Origin: Rotaria socialis
Taxonomy: Eukaryota > Rotifera > Eurotatoria > Philodinida > Philodinidae
Direction: 5' to 3'
Assembly (NCBI GenBank): GCA_905331475.1
Contig: CAJNYU010000740.1
Location: 28,934 to 92,933 of the forward strand
Length of the DNA stretch: 64,000 nucleotides
Positions 29,601 through 42,763 of the stretch are shown one piece after another. The stretch's first letter is position 1, and the number at the start of each line of letters is the position of its first letter. The notes under the pieces were generated by a model, which saw only the letters and a program-made list of their open reading frames with translations, made no database searches and was not told the DNA's origin. Made by a program: the position numbers and the translations under genes.

Positions 29601-30780
29601 ATTTTAGTTTTCTGTTTGCCATCAATCTTGAGAATGTGTGCCAGCCAATGAGTAACCACAGAATAATTTAACACTATTTTTTGCTAATAACTTATAGAAA
29701 AAGTGGCCTTTTTTGAAAATTTGTGAGTTTAAAAAACAAATTCTTAAATGTTTGCTTGTAATTGTTCATTTTCTAAGAAATATTAACTATTTCTCGATAA
29801 CCTGATGTATCCACCCCTATAGAATGATGATTCGTTCATGTAAATCATTATGTAAAAATCTCGTTCTGACACGAGATAATCATTAGAAACATGAGCTACT
29901 ACCGATGTAATGCAGGTCGTCGCGTCTATTCTGAATTATTATACCACCAATATGTCGGGTTATTTGGTAATTCAATTTAATCCACTATGAAGGAAAAAAG
30001 TCCCTATTTTAAGATCTATCCTGGAGAGACGATGTTATTTAAAAAAAAATAATTCTAATAAAGAGTTCAAATTAAATAGAACATAATCATGTCCACCAAT
30101 TGCTACTTATGTAAAAATAGAATAGCAATTAGGAAAATTCTGCTATGAAATCGTTAACTTGTTTATTGGACTCCTGAAAGATTTTGAAGAAATACATTCA
30201 GAAGCAAAACGATAAAATAAAGTAATCATCTAGTGATTATCAAAAACAACTGTTTCATGTTTCACGCGACTATCCCCATATGGGTCGCACTATTTTCTGT
30301 TAGTGCATATACAGAATTAACTTTTTCAAATTCTTTTTAGAATAGTGAAATGCTCACGTTACTAATTGCTGCATGTCTGATAATGTAATATCACGATAGC
30401 AATAATTTCTATTCATTTCTTGAATAACATCCAACATCGTATTGCATCAAATTTTTATATGAATTCAATTAAAAAGCGCTTTGCGGTTAAGTCGACAAAT
30501 TTTCATAAGAGCATTACGTTTATTTTTTTCTCTTCGCCATTTAAAATATAATAGTTCAATAAAAACGTAATAGTCGATTATATAAAGATACAAATAGTTT
30601 TACAAGAAGCTTTCTAATGGCATACCATCAATTTACACACGTGTCTCTTTAACATGAGTAGTGTGAAATCTAAGTTAAACAGCACACACATATACACGCA
30701 ACATTATATACACATAATGAGATCTTCTCATATAAATATCAGCAACCACTCTACTACGAATGTTTTGTTTTTCTTCTAAT

Positions 30781-32965
30781 CTACAAACGTACAATACGAT
30801 TTTCTGATGTTAAAAGTCCAACACGTATGTAAACATCAGTACCGATACTAGCCATAGTTTCATATGTTAATGAACCATTCAAATATTCACAATAGGCACG
30901 TGATGTTGGCACACCAAAACCGTATCTACAAAATAAAAAAATTGTTCAGCGCTAAAAAATTTCAAAATCTTGCATTACGTCGTTACCCGCTCATTCTATG
31001 TTGAGTGTTTCTTTTGGCAAGTTGATCGTATAGATGATTATCAAAATCAGTATATGATAACATCGATGATTCATCAGATAGATTATTTGATGAAAAATGA
31101 TAATCATATATTTTATTGAGTAATGAGCTGGGCATACCTCCACCACGATCTTTTATTCTAATAAATAACATGAAAATAGAACATATATTTAAAAACGATG
31201 CGGGCAATGCTTGAATCTTAGCGTCATCAAATCAGTTATCAATTTTGTTTTTGTATGAACTTTCTACTGCCGAAGAATCTTGAGATCTATTCAGTTCGCT
31301 CTAGACGCTTGTGACATAATGCACGAAAAAGATTTCCTGATAGTCATACCTTAACAGTAATTCATCATTATCCACCGATATGGTTACAGCTACCTTTGGT
31401 AATTTACCATTTGATTTTCTATGATATTCCACCGTAGCTCTAAAAAATAAGATATATGCATAAGAATGTTTACTACAAAAAAGAAAAAGAATGAATACTA
31501 ATACAATATTGGATAATCGGTCAAGCTCAACTAGTAGTCATTTTTATCAACGGATCCATAACTGAAAAGTAGCTTGCTTACATATAAAGAATATTTCATA
31601 GTCTCTCACACTGCTCCATATTAAAATTAGTTATTCAATGCAGGATAAGCAGTAGCCCATAGGACGCACAAGACTGCCATCGGTAGTGTCAAGAAAAGAG
31701 AAGAACAACTGAATGCAATGTGCTAAATTACTTTTACACAAAATCATCGTACCTAAACGCATTCTTAAGCATTTCTGGTACAATATAACTAAGTGGCGGT
31801 GTTATATAAGGAAATGAACTATTCACATGTCCGTCAATTGTAACATCCGGTGCAATACCATATGTGGCGTGGCATAGTGCCCTAATTAAAAAGAAAAGTA
31901 AAGGAAATGGTATATACTTGAATGTAACATTTTTCTTTCAATTTCTACTTACTGAACATACTCAACTGATGCTTCAATATGCTTTTTAGGAGAAAAGTTC
32001 GTACAAATAAGACCAATATGATTTGGCTACAAAAGTTAAATCGAGCCAAAATTTTCTCTGTGTTCGTTTGCTTTTATTTACTTTAGTTTTTCTTAATTCA
32101 AGATGATGCTCAATTAACATTTTAATAGCTAAACGAAATGTAAGTGCATTATCGAGAAAATTTCGTACAAGCGTTTCTTGCTGAAAAAAATAATTCCAGT
32201 AAGCAAATTCATAGAATTTCTCGTTCTTACCTTAATATATCGTTGTGATTCACGAAAACCTTCGACTAACAATGGTAATGTATTTGAACTGCAATCAAGT
32301 GTATCTTGTAATAATTGTGTATAAAGCTTTTCATGCTCGAGTGTTTTTATCTGCGGAAGAGAAAAAAATTGACTTGATATCAATTTTAAAAAAGAAATAA
32401 ATTTTACCGGTGGAAATGAATGAAGTGTGTGAAATATTTTAATAAAATGTTCATGCTAGATAAGAAAAACATTTGTCATTGAGACTAGCAATCAAATCAA
32501 ATCTAGCTACCAATTCTAATAGAAGCGGATTACAGGCAACAACAAATGGTAAATTTCGAAAATCAGTTATACGATGTGCAAGACGGATTGGTAAATCTTT
32601 ATGTAAATATTGAGCTGAACGCTGAAATAAAATTCTTTTTTTCAAGTAAAATAATCGTGTTTTGTATTCAAACATACTAATAGATGTCTATCGTCGTCGT
32701 TTTTTCCCGTATACATCATTGTTAATGGTGAAAGACGAGTTGATTGCTAAATGAAGAAGTAAATTTGATACTTTATAATGAGGAAAACGTAAAATATTAC
32801 TTTAAGTGCAAGTTGTTCGATAGCTGTTTGACAATAGAATGAAGTAACAGTAATATTTGATAAACGTTGATCTTGAATTATTTTCTCGGTTGATAATTTC
32901 CTTGTTTGGTGATGGATAAGAGTTGGCAATTTGGATAAATATCGATAGAATTTATTAAATAACAT
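30781..32965 (-). CDS. BCKDK: Branched-chain alpha-ketoacid dehydrogenase kinase, mitochondrial
   Basis: Eleven exons: 32965-32801, 32746-32678, 32621-32511, 32455-32408, 32350-32231, 32180-32082, 32026-31953, 31881-31753, 31439-31350, 31157-30987, 30925-30781; phases close to 406 residues (human BCKDK 412). The ATG at 32,965 gives [20 protein letters not shown], basic and without acids, a good mitochondrial presequence. Diagnostic blocks: TVTSFY near 50, [17 protein letters not shown]-box [14 protein letters not shown] (about 265-278), G1 box DRGGGMP (305-311), G2 box [16 protein letters not shown] (359-374) and GTDVYIR. This is the GHKL-fold serine kinase that phosphorylates and inactivates BCKDH E1-alpha, limiting Leu/Ile/Val catabolism. 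[10 protein letters not shown] and GTDVYIR favour BCKDK over pyruvate dehydrogenase kinase. Confidence 0.94.
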
Positions 32966-35204
32966 GACGTTTTCAACAAGCGTATCAATCACTAGGGGAA
33001 CAATGAATGAATGTTTTTGTGTGTTGACGTGTTTCTACGATTGGTATCGACAGTTTAACCAATCGTATGTTTATGTACAAGAGAAAGAAAATAATTAACA
33101 GTGGGATGTCGACAATGTCAAGAATAGTCAGTATGAATTGAAGATTTCTAGATAACTCGTTTCGAAATAGTTCTAGCAGGAATGAAAGACCTGTTTAGTA
33201 TTTGATTGAAGAAAGAGATCTTAACAACAGGAGAATGTGTATACCATCAGAGTCTCGCACAACGCTCTGTAGGAAACAGCTTCGGTTTCAATTGAATTTT
33301 ATGCGAAAATGAAATTTAAAATAATGTTCATTAGTTTTTATTTTGTATTGATACAAGATTATTAGTTGCATCTATGCTCAACTTATCCCATAACGGTTTT
33401 GCGAGATATTCCAGAGTTAAAAAAAAATTCACTTCACTATATGAAGTTCTGTTGAATATTTTTTTCTGACAACTTGAGTTGAACAGTCAAAACTGATTTC
33501 AGTATCTTATGAAACATTATCTAATAGAAATACTAAAGCATAGAGGTAAATATTTGAATCCATTGACTTAGTGCGTTTCTGCAAGATAGTATATCCTAAA
33601 CCATCTTGTGATTAGCAAGATCAACTAGATCATACTCCGCATTTCAATCCTATAGGAGTTGTATCATTAATTTTATTTCGAAAAAACATATTTCCATTAG
33701 AAAATAACATCAACGTACCTTAAAAATAGAAGTATTGCCGTTTAGAAACCATTGAATGGCGAGCCATTTTTTCATAAGTTTATCTCGACTTACATTTACT
33801 TTTAGTAGATAAGATCATACATGAATTTAGAACTAATCCCGCGCAGTGCATACAAAACAAAATGTAAGAATTTCTTGGGCATGACATTTTTGGATGATCA
33901 TCTTTTTTTATTTTGATAAATACTTTATAAAGAAATTTAATAATTTCATATGATCATTGTTGTCTAGTTTTTAGCTATTCGACCAACAGTTTTTACTACG
34001 GTTTTATTATTATTATTCGAGCATACAGACGTTTCTGCACATTTGTTTCAATGTGTTCGCTTTCATTCAAAAGCAACTTCCAAACCAGGTATTTTCATCT
34101 TGACATGCTCTTCAATATGTTTCGAGAAGCAGTTCATGTATCTGGATAACATCTAAAAAAATGTCCTATCACATTGTTGACATGCACCAAGCATAAAATA
34201 TGCACAATCAATCGATAAACTACAGACATGTCTTACTGCATAATGTGTTTCTTTTGAGAAGAACAACGGGCATGTTCCTAAGGGATAACATTCATTATTT
34301 GACTCTATTGGTTTTCTAATGATGGAGAACTTGCTAGATTTGAACATCATATTTATGTTGATATAAGAAATACTGAACTAGATTTCACATAAAACAATCT
34401 ATCTTCATTGCTCTAACGTAACTGTTTGTGAGTATAAAATGTTGCATCACTGCATCATTAGTCACGATTTATGTTGCCAACGGTATAGAAAACATTTACG
34501 TTGAGTTTTAATTTTCAGCTAAAAAGCAATATCACATGTCTGATAGGATTGGTTTGTAATGTCTGTATTCATTGCCTAGTATAGATCTATATTATTATAA
34601 GTCTTAGTTTTCAGTAAAAGAAAGATAAATTCTTTAGTGAACTAAGACGATGGTTTCTTTTTGTGAACAAACACAATCTTATCAGGATTTCCTAGGATTC
34701 ATAATGAATATAAAAATACAGGTGTCTTCGGTCTATGCTATACGATGAGTGATAATGAAAAGGACTATCAGATTTTCAGTTGCGTATGAATAATACTTCA
34801 TGATTATATTCGATTATAGAAGTGTATAAATGTATTGAACGCCACTGATATCCATAATAGAATTAGATATCGTTTTATCTATTTCAAGGTCATCTTTTCA
34901 GATTTCCATTCTTGTGAGCAAAACATATCGTTCGTTCAAATCTATTCTCTATCATGTGAAATAATTTCTATGAACGTAGACTTTTTCTATTTTCTAGTAT
35001 ATATTTTATTTTTTGTCCTATGCTCGCATTTATTCAACAGATAAAGAATAAAAATGTACAGTTGCTAGATTATTTTGTTTGCGTGAACATATAAAACACA
35101 AAATTACAACAGTGCACATTTACAGACAGAAGATTCTGAACAAACAAACAAAGATAGTAAGACTCTGGAAACTAACTGATAGTTTTTATTTGATTTTATA
35201 ACGA
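32966..35204. other. Intergenic region between BCKDK and the calcium sensor gene
   Basis: No gene supported. The left few hundred bases should contain the BCKDK promoter. AATAAA of the calcium sensor gene lies on the minus strand at 35,190-35,185, 15 bases past its stop. Confidence 0.45.
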
Positions 35205-36155
35205 TTAGGCATTAGGAACAAGTAAACGACGTATAATTGGATCATTCTTGCATCCAGCAATGAACTAAAAGAAATAGTTGATGAAGAATTGTACTTCAGT
35301 TTATTCTCTTCAGCTTACTTCTTGTTTGCTTAATTTTTTATTTCCAGTAACATCACAAATGCGAATGATTTCTTCGGCACGCTGTTTTGGATCACGCTCA
35401 CCTAAACAGAATTAAAACCATTTTTGTTTTCTTATTTAACAAGTCTTTTACCTTTACGATCTTTTTCGCCAATAAGATCATACATAGCCTATGCAAATAA
35501 AATATTTATACTTTGAAAATCAACGAACAGACGACTACATACAGAAATCACTTTTGTCATTTCATTAGTATCAACTAATTGAAAGAATTGGTCGTAACAT
35601 AAAAAAGATTATTCTGCTTTCTAAATTAAACTTACTTAAACCCGAATTGTTAAAATCATACATATCAAATGCTAGAGCAAGACGTTCATCAAGATCGCCC
35701 GATTGTGTCAATGCAATAGCAAGCATAAATTCAGTAAAATCGACTAAAACAAAAAGGCACTAAAAACAGTCGAACTAGTTTTCAAAACAACATACTTGTT
35801 CCATTGTTGTCACGATCAAATGTAGAAAAAGCATATTTACAAAAATCTTTTGCTTTACCACTTGGATAAAATTGTTCATAAACTGCAATGAATCGATCTT
35901 TGGATAATTTACCACTTGGACTAGAAAGATCTTTTCAATATGAACGAACAAATAAAATTTAAATTTACCAATCACGTAAGAAGCCAACATGCCATTCGCG
36001 AATTTGTTCTTCAGTAAAATTTGTATTTGCCTTAAGCATTTGAATAGCTTTTGGTGAAAGAATTTTACTATAAGAAAAATTAATTTCTAATGAACTTCTA
36101 CAAAAATCATGAGTTCTCCTTACGGATCAACTTTACTGGATGGTTTGTTGCCCAT
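35205..36155 (-). CDS. Neuronal calcium sensor family protein (hippocalcin/NCS-1-like)
   Basis: Eight exons: 36155-36124, 36067-35969, 35920-35796, 35743-35636, 35574-35543, 35488-35452, 35401-35319, 35264-35205; in phase, 191 residues, the family's usual length. The start MGNKPSSK is an N-myristoylation signal. The degenerate first EF-hand with the signature CPSG is at 44-47. EF2 (D79-R-D-N-N-G-T-I-D-F-T-E90) and EF3 (D115-F-N-N-S-G-L-I-D-T-N-E126) are canonical. EF4 (D161...E172) has Lys in place of the invariant Gly at loop position 6 and Thr at position 3, so it may bind calcium weakly or not at all. NCS proteins are calcium-dependent membrane-associating regulators of channels, receptors and kinases. 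Whether it belongs to the NCS-1, VILIP or hippocalcin subgroup cannot be settled by eye. Confidence 0.92.
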
Positions 36156-37324
36156 GTTTGATTTTGATTTAAATTATTAAACGACAGTCTAGAAATGAAA
36201 ATCATGTTTTATTATTATTATTACTATTTAGACGAGCATGCACGCAAAAGAGAATAATCGAAGAAAATAAAAATAATGAAATGAATAGATTTATATGTTG
36301 GACATTGCCTCTCGCTCTATCTTTTTCTGTCTGATTCTTTGTCGTTTCTTTCTTTCTTATGCAGTGATATTATGTCGACGTGTCAATTATGGACGAAAGA
36401 AAGTCAAAAAAAGAATAGAAATCACTTTGTTTAAGTTTACAAAGATCACCTCGATTGTTATCAAAAAATGACGATAAGCTGAACGCGACCATTCAGTGAC
36501 ATGAATGAATCATCTGAGCTACTGAACATGTAATATCCTTACATCGATAATATTTGATTGGCTAACCAATAAAATAATTTTCAAACGAAGTTAATAACAG
36601 GAGAAGTAATCGGACTGCTTTAAAAGTATTATTTATAATATAAAAGAAAACGTAGTAACTATTATTTTGTTACTAAGCGATCAATAAAGCATATCCTGTC
36701 TCTAAAAACAAATCTTTTAAAAAACAATTATTTGCATGCAACCCAATTTGATTTTACTAGAACTGTAGATTTAAACACTATGGTAGACATTGGAGTTGTC
36801 AATAGAAATTCAGCTTTTTATATAAACTATATGCAACTTACGAGTTGAACTACTAACAAATAAAAATGGTCAGAATGATTTAAGCCATTCGTCTAACTTT
36901 CTCGTCGATATACTTGTAAACATGAGTATATTTGATTAAACAATGAATTATCTAAATATAACTTTATTATCCGTTATGCTCTTATAAATTAACACGTCAT
37001 TTTTCTCGTATTACATTGCATCGATACTTTCACAATTAACAACGATAATAGAAGTGGCTTAGAATTCGATCATATGTTATAATAGAATTTTAATCTTTGT
37101 CAAAGATTTCTACATTATGAATCGGTTGAAAATAAAGAATTATCCAGCCTCAACATAGGATATACAAAATCATTGGCATGATGTGAAGTAAATTGATGAC
37201 ACACAAAAGACAATTCCTTATTTGTTCGTCGTATCGAACTAGTTGAATTTTTTCTCAAAAAAGAAAATTGTTCAAAAGACTGCGCGTGTATCTTCTTAAA
37301 TGTCACATATGTTATTATGTTAAC
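36156..37324. other. Intergenic stretch between calcium sensor and pseudokinase
   Basis: No gene supported. A 63-codon minus-strand frame at 37,115-37,306 lies just after the pseudokinase stop and shows no continuation of its domain. Confidence 0.45.
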
Positions 37325-38629
37325 TCAAAAAATTTTCAATAAATTCGTTTCATCGTCTGAAACACTAACATCCATTAACGAGCGTACTGCTTGGTCATAT
37401 TCATCTAACCATTTCGATTCAATTGTATTTAGCAATGATGTAGTTTTATTTGAATTTCTTTCAACATTGTTAATTCTATATGGTGGTGGATGTGCTCCCT
37501 CAATAATTGCTGCCCAATTCACATGATTTTTAAACCAAACATTTTGTTTAACTTCTTTTGCGCCCTGACCAGTTGATGAGCAACCTAAACGTTTCTTTAT
37601 ATTCGGCTGTAACAACATCATACAAGTACATCGTGCTAAACTACTAATATGTGATGGAAATTCATATCGACGATTTTCAATAACATTTTTATGTGTTTCA
37701 AACATTGATGGAGAGAAAAACGGTGTACGTGATGTAAGCATTTCAAACATAGCTATGCCTAATTGCCACCAATCAACTGAAAATGAATACGGTCGAGCTA
37801 AAAGCATTTCAGGTGGAATAATATCAGGTACGCCAACTATTGAATATGTATAAGTTGATTGTGAAGATAATAATTTAGCAAAAGCAAAATCAAATAGCTT
37901 AATATATCCATTATGAGTAAGAAGAATAGTTTCTAGCTTAAGATTTCTCTAAAACGAACATAGTAAACATGAAATCATCAAATAATTTTTTATTTTATTT
38001 ACATAGATAATATTTAATTCATGTAAATATTCAAATGCGACAACAATTTGTGCACTATAAAATGCTACAGCTGATTCTTCAAACCAACGAACTTGTCGAA
38101 GTAAATGTAATAATGTTATTCCATTTGTATATTCAAATTTCATCGAAAAACAATTATGTTCTATATCGATATAAGAAGAAATCAATGAAAGAATATAATT
38201 CGACTTTAAAACGCTTAATAAATATCTTTCGTTAAATAAATGTTCACGAAATTTCTCTGGTAAATTATAATCAATTCGTTTTAATATGTACATTTGTCCA
38301 TCATTCGAATCTCGTATTAGATAACTTGCGCCAAATGCTCCTATATTTAATTTTGTTAGAATATCATATTTTTCTAAATCCGAGTTTGTCGATTCAAAGC
38401 CAAGATTTGAAATCGATAATGCAGATTTTGTTTTAGAAAGCTTTGCGCGCGACGATCGATTGATTATGTTATCGAACTGTTGAATAATAGTACCTCCACG
38501 AGATTCAAACAAATTAGGGGAGCTGATTGAGTAGCGGCGACGACGATTTTGACGTTGACTATCAATAAATGAAGGCGTTCTTAGACTAGAAATTTTTTCC
38601 ATAATTAAAATCTGACTCCATAGTAACAT
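37325..38629 (-). CDS. AGC-family (PKA-like) pseudokinase
   Basis: Two exons, 38629-38003 and 37948-37325, split by a 54-bp intron; 416 residues. The start could equally be Met10. The N-terminal tail is basic and Ser-rich (RRRRYSIS at 29-36). The kinase domain starts near 88: glycine loop IGAFGASY (96-103), ATP-anchor Lys117 (ILKRI) and alpha-C Glu134 are kept. The catalytic loop reads YRNLKLETIL (209-218), so the catalytic Asp is Asn211 and the metal-binding Asn is Thr216. The DFG motif is D229-F-A231. The activation segment (GVPDIIPPEML) and VDWWQLGIAMFEML follow the AGC pattern, as does the C-tail (VNWAAIIEG, PPPY). With the catalytic Asp and the metal-binding Asn both replaced, phosphotransfer is unlikely; nucleotide binding or scaffolding is possible. 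Confidence 0.85.
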
Positions 38630-41600
38630 TTATTGTTTTTAGAATAAAAAAAAGGTCACTAATTATTCATAAGAAAATAAATCAAATGTGGAGTGATCGT
38701 TGAATGAAAGGTGAACCTAATTGAATGGAACACACATTTTTCAAAAACAAATTGAATCAAGTCGGTTTTTAGCTCTCATAGTTGATTGAGTGTCTGTAAC
38801 ACTAGACAGTCCTCATGAATTATATGAATCTCATGTTCATAGAGACGACGATTGATAGAATGAAGTTCCATTCACAACAGATCTTGGTTCCCTGAATCAA
38901 CCACCAAACTATATTCGTATTTGTGACTAATACAATGCATAAGACCATGCTGATGATCGAGTAGTGCTTTCAATTTTGGAAATTTTTTAACTACAAGATA
39001 TACATGTCAGTTAAACCAGCCTACGATGAACTCAAATCCAGAACAAGTATATATATATATATATTTTTTTTCTTCTTCTTATTATAAGCATTGAAAGAAA
39101 TCACTAAGCAGATTGATGCAAATATCGACTATTTAATCCCGGTTGTTCAGATCTGTCACAAGCAGTCAAAAACTTTCGACTTCAAACTTGTACAGATTCT
39201 TCTCTTCTACAATATTTAGGAGTTCTACAAAATAAAATTTTATTGAACCAAGATATATGTGTCGCCTTCATGTGTCGTATTTTGAATGACTCTTTATCTT
39301 TCGGGTGACTTTCCATTCGTACTTTTGCTTTGAACATAAATCTATACATTTACCAACTCGATGAATCAAATTGAACTTATTTATTTTATTGTCTTTTCTA
39401 GTCTATCGCTCTAATAATTGTTGGTCGAAATTTGCCGAAATATGGATTGATGATTTCAACGAGACCTGCCTTGCAGCTGCCAGGTGATTTCATGATGATC
39501 ATATTTTAAGACTTGCTCTTATCGAATTTTAAAAGTTGGTAGCACTAATACCTATTAACTCGAAAATAATAATTATCTTCTTCCATAGACAAAAAAAAGA
39601 CAGATGCACTATGTTATCGATTTAAATCATTTTTTTAGAATGTTACAATGAGCGCTTTGTGTCATGCTTGGATATGTTCGTGCATGGTGTTACAAACCAC
39701 GAAATGTTTCTACTTAGTGAGATCAAAGCAAAATAACGTGCATGACAAAACATGTGTTCTAATTACTTGAGAAATATTGCCGAGTCAGGATTTTTTAAAT
39801 TTATAGCCTATGGAGTAAATTAAAAATAATTTACTTTGGAAATCATACTACAATCTTTACGTTAGTATTTTATTTGATGCCAAGTATGAATTCTGATGAT
39901 TGTATTTAAAACACCTGTAAATGATTATCATTTCAGATAATTTTAGGTTTACATGAATTTCGGCTCAGTCCGAAATTCCGGTCGGACTTTTGGCCCACAC
40001 TATGCTACTCCTAAAAAAGAGCCAAAATTTTAAAAGTAATAAATGAATTTCGTATTCCTGAGCAGGCGCAGTGCTGAGAAGAATGGCAAAATAGTCATCG
40101 ATACTGCTATAGGACGTAGTTATGATCTTTTGAGATATTCACTGTTCCGTTTCAACAAGTATGGATGTATTGAGAGAACAGCGATAAAAGCGACCGAGAT
40201 ACATCGTTACCACTATACATCTACCCGGAGGGATTCAACAACAAAACAGACAGAAAACAACTATGTCATTTACCTGAACAACACTATCGAACAAAAAACA
40301 ATTGAATGCAAAACCGACTCATTCAATCATGAAGTAATTTCACGTCCGTCATACTACAATACTTCGCCTATTCAAAATACACTCAACTATTTGTAATCCA
40401 CCTATCAAACACAAAACAAAATTGCATTTATTAAATTAATAATGATTTGACAACAATTATGGTAACTACTGATGATGAAGATGAACAAGAAATTATTCGA
40501 AAGATTCATTTACGTGATGAAACTCCAGATTTTTGTTATAGTGATAATAAGAAAAAAAGAATTCAGTAGAAACTTTCATTTTTTTTTATCGAATTTCTTC
40601 AATTTTATCATGTTATTTTGCAAAAGCTATTCCACATTATTCTAGCAAGAATAAATAAAATTCTGCGTATAAAAACAATTTAAATTTATTATGCACCTGT
40701 TCAATTTTATATTTATAGAATTCAGTTTTTATTTGATAGTGCAGAATTTTTATTTATAGTGAAATCTGAAAATTTCAGAGAAAAATATTATTAAATAATA
40801 TCCGAGAAAATTTATCAACATGCAGAAATCGATCACTTGAACGTATAGTTAGATCGATTGGTTGATCAATGATTGATGAATTATTGGCATGGTAGAATCA
40901 AACTTTTTCCCTTTTATTTCTGTTATCTCGACTAGTTCCGATTTGACCAATACATAATATTAAAATTCGTTGTAAGTAGCATAATGAATACTTTTTCTTC
41001 TTTTGAATCGAAAATCGGTCTTGAACAAACCTCAGAATGGTATAAAATAAAAGCTAGGCATAGGAAACAGAATGATGCTCGTTATTTAGACAGCCAGAAT
41101 ATGATATGTAAATCACAGACGATTGGACAAGATATCGCAATAGCTAGAAAAATGAAACGTCCTTTTTATTCATCCTGTTTTCATTTGACTAGAAAACTTC
41201 TCTAGAATTGTTGGGTAAAATAAAAAGCCTAGTTTGTAATACTTTTAGATTTCTTTGATGTTCAGCATGAGTACATATTTTAGACCTACCGAAAATAATT
41301 TCCACAACTCGATTGCCTTCAATAGTGCTACAACATTTTTTTTTAATTTTAAAGAAAACGCTATTTTTAATTTTTCTACCTATCAGTCATTTTCTTTATT
41401 ATTCCACGATGTTCCACTCTTTTCCTCTAATGTGCTCCGATTTAGTTATCATTCTTAATAATTTATTTTTCATTTTAGCATGAACAGGTAAGAATGCATC
41501 AGAGCAATCTCTTATTCAATCTTGAAATTCGGAGTTATTTCTTTTATTCAAATAGGTCGCTTAATTTAAAAAATCTTGGATGCACCAAAGAAATTTTGCA

Positions 41601-41740
41601 TGTAAATCGAATATCAAATCGTGCAAAGCTGCACATTCTAATGCACATATAGATTGAAAATTGAGCGTTTTACAATTCAGAATGCGTCCATTATTTGTGC
41701 TCTTTTACGTATTTTCTCATGCATTTTGAGTGCATGACAA
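38630..41740. other. Gene-poor transition into the repeat-rich half
   Basis: No confident gene. A TA run lies at about 39,050-39,064. Open frames at 40,043-40,396 (117 residues, Thr/Asn/Arg-rich), 40,459-40,569 (36 residues, acidic start MVTTDDEDEQEIIRKIH) and 40,984-41,205 might be remnants of a gene or exons of one, but no family is recognised and no splice chain links them convincingly. Confidence 0.4.
40043..40396 (+). CDS. Doubtful hypothetical frame, 117 residues
   Basis: Open frame beginning MNFVFLSRRSAEKNGKIVID, polar with many Thr, Asn, Tyr and Arg. It contains no recognised domain, signal or membrane segment. Length is modest but uncommon for chance in DNA this AT-rich. It could be a gene remnant or a chance frame; listed only because nothing else explains this stretch. 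Confidence 0.15.
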   Translation: MNFVFLSRRSAEKNGKIVIDTAIGRSYDLLRYSLFRFNKYGCIERTAIKATEIHRYHYTSTRRDSTTKQTENNYVIYLNNTIEQKTIECKTDSFNHEVISRPSYYNTSPIQNTLNYL

Positions 41741-41744
41741 ATCT

Positions 41745-42090
41745 CAGTGATAATATCATTGAGATTTTCCAAAAATCAAAGTGCCACCTATCCGCTTATA
41801 GATACATAGATAGGTAGGTAAATAGATAAATGGGTAGATGGATAGATAAAACCTGTGATCACGTAACACCTGCAAGAGAGCAACATGTTCAAAGAGAGAG
41901 ATGACACATCGGCGCTGGTTGGGTGGCCCACAGGGCCACCATGCGACAATGCATAGATAAAGGTGTGCGTAAAACATTAGGTCACGTAACACCTGCGACT
42001 ATGATTTTTAGGCACGGTCTCGGATTCTTTTAAATAGTCGCAGTCAGGCGTAGAGCCCGTTGGGTCCTACCCGGACCCAGGTCCAGATGA
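41745..42090. repeat. Repeat copy with GATA-type microsatellite (inverted partner at 45.8 kb)
   Basis: Contains a degenerate GATA/GGTA tetranucleotide run (about 41,800-41,852), two direct copies of CACGTAACACCTGC (41,862 and 41,983) and a GGACCC/GGGTCC-rich end. The block CTCAGTGATAATATCATTG plus the adjoining microsatellite reappears in reverse orientation at 45,885-45,985, as does the GGGCTC...AGGCGT part near 45,828. So two related copies face each other across 3.7 kb. Confidence 0.6.
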
Positions 42091-42408
42091 AATAGCTTTT
42101 ACTCATTGTGTCAGATTGCAAGGAAATTTTTGTGCATATAACTGAGTGAGTGAGAAAGAAAAGATATTGTTAGTGGTCAAGTTATATAGCAAAAGAACCA
42201 ATATAAACACTAATCCATTCATTCATTCCTTATTCCATCCGACGCTGCACACTAATAGCGAGTCGCTAGGAATCAGAGACCGTCATAAATTAATTGTCTA
42301 AAAAGCTTTATCGGATAGTTGAAAGAACATGTAAAATGTACTACTTGTCTAGCACAAAAGGAACGAAGTATGTTGTATCTTCGGAGTGATCACCAGATTC
42401 TATTAGAA

Positions 42409-42445
42409 AGGTTTGTTAGCGCAGCCCCTTTCGGGGCTAAAATGT
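42409..42445. repeat. Dispersed motif shared with the LTR element's insertion site
   Basis: The segment GCGCAGCCCCTTTCGGGG followed by CTAAAATGTG is near-identical to 57,306-57,331 (GTGCAGCACCTTTGTGG, CTAAAATATG). The latter sits immediately left of the LTR retrotransposon, which suggests that the LTR element inserted into, or next to, a copy of this repeat. Confidence 0.5.
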
Positions 42446-42763
42446 GGAACTCACATATGATTTTTCGCCTAATTTTACTAATACACAACACGTAAAATGT
42501 GAAATGTACTGCAAGACAATCGATCGATAGAAAAATGTCTTATTTAGTTGTTGCATGCTTGCTAATGTTTGCAATGCATCGTGGTTACCTATAATGGCGG
42601 GTGGGGTCTGTAATGAGGAGAGTTGAGGGTGGAGAGTCGTAAAAATCTCGCTTTTAAACTTAAACTCACCATTTTCTTCGAAAATATATGTGAGCTCGAC
42701 AAAATTTGATTGCAAGTTTAAGAGCACCTTTCATTACAGATATATTTTTTTAAGAATGCCAGT

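Larger units (their letters stand above)
26148..30780. other. Long gene-poor intergenic region
   Basis: About 4.6 kb without a supportable gene. It holds two small inverted-repeat units (26,286-26,344 and 26,536-26,640, listed separately), a perfect hairpin GCAATCCC-AAA-GGGATTGC near 28,041, and otherwise AT-rich sequence. Short open frames at 26,665-26,971, 27,230-27,520, 27,972-28,214 and 28,604-28,804 have no family features. Confidence 0.45.

Noticed and set aside
34153..34350. Cys-rich minus-strand frame that might be a secreted peptide
   Set aside because: No signal peptide, irregular cysteine spacing and no splice context.
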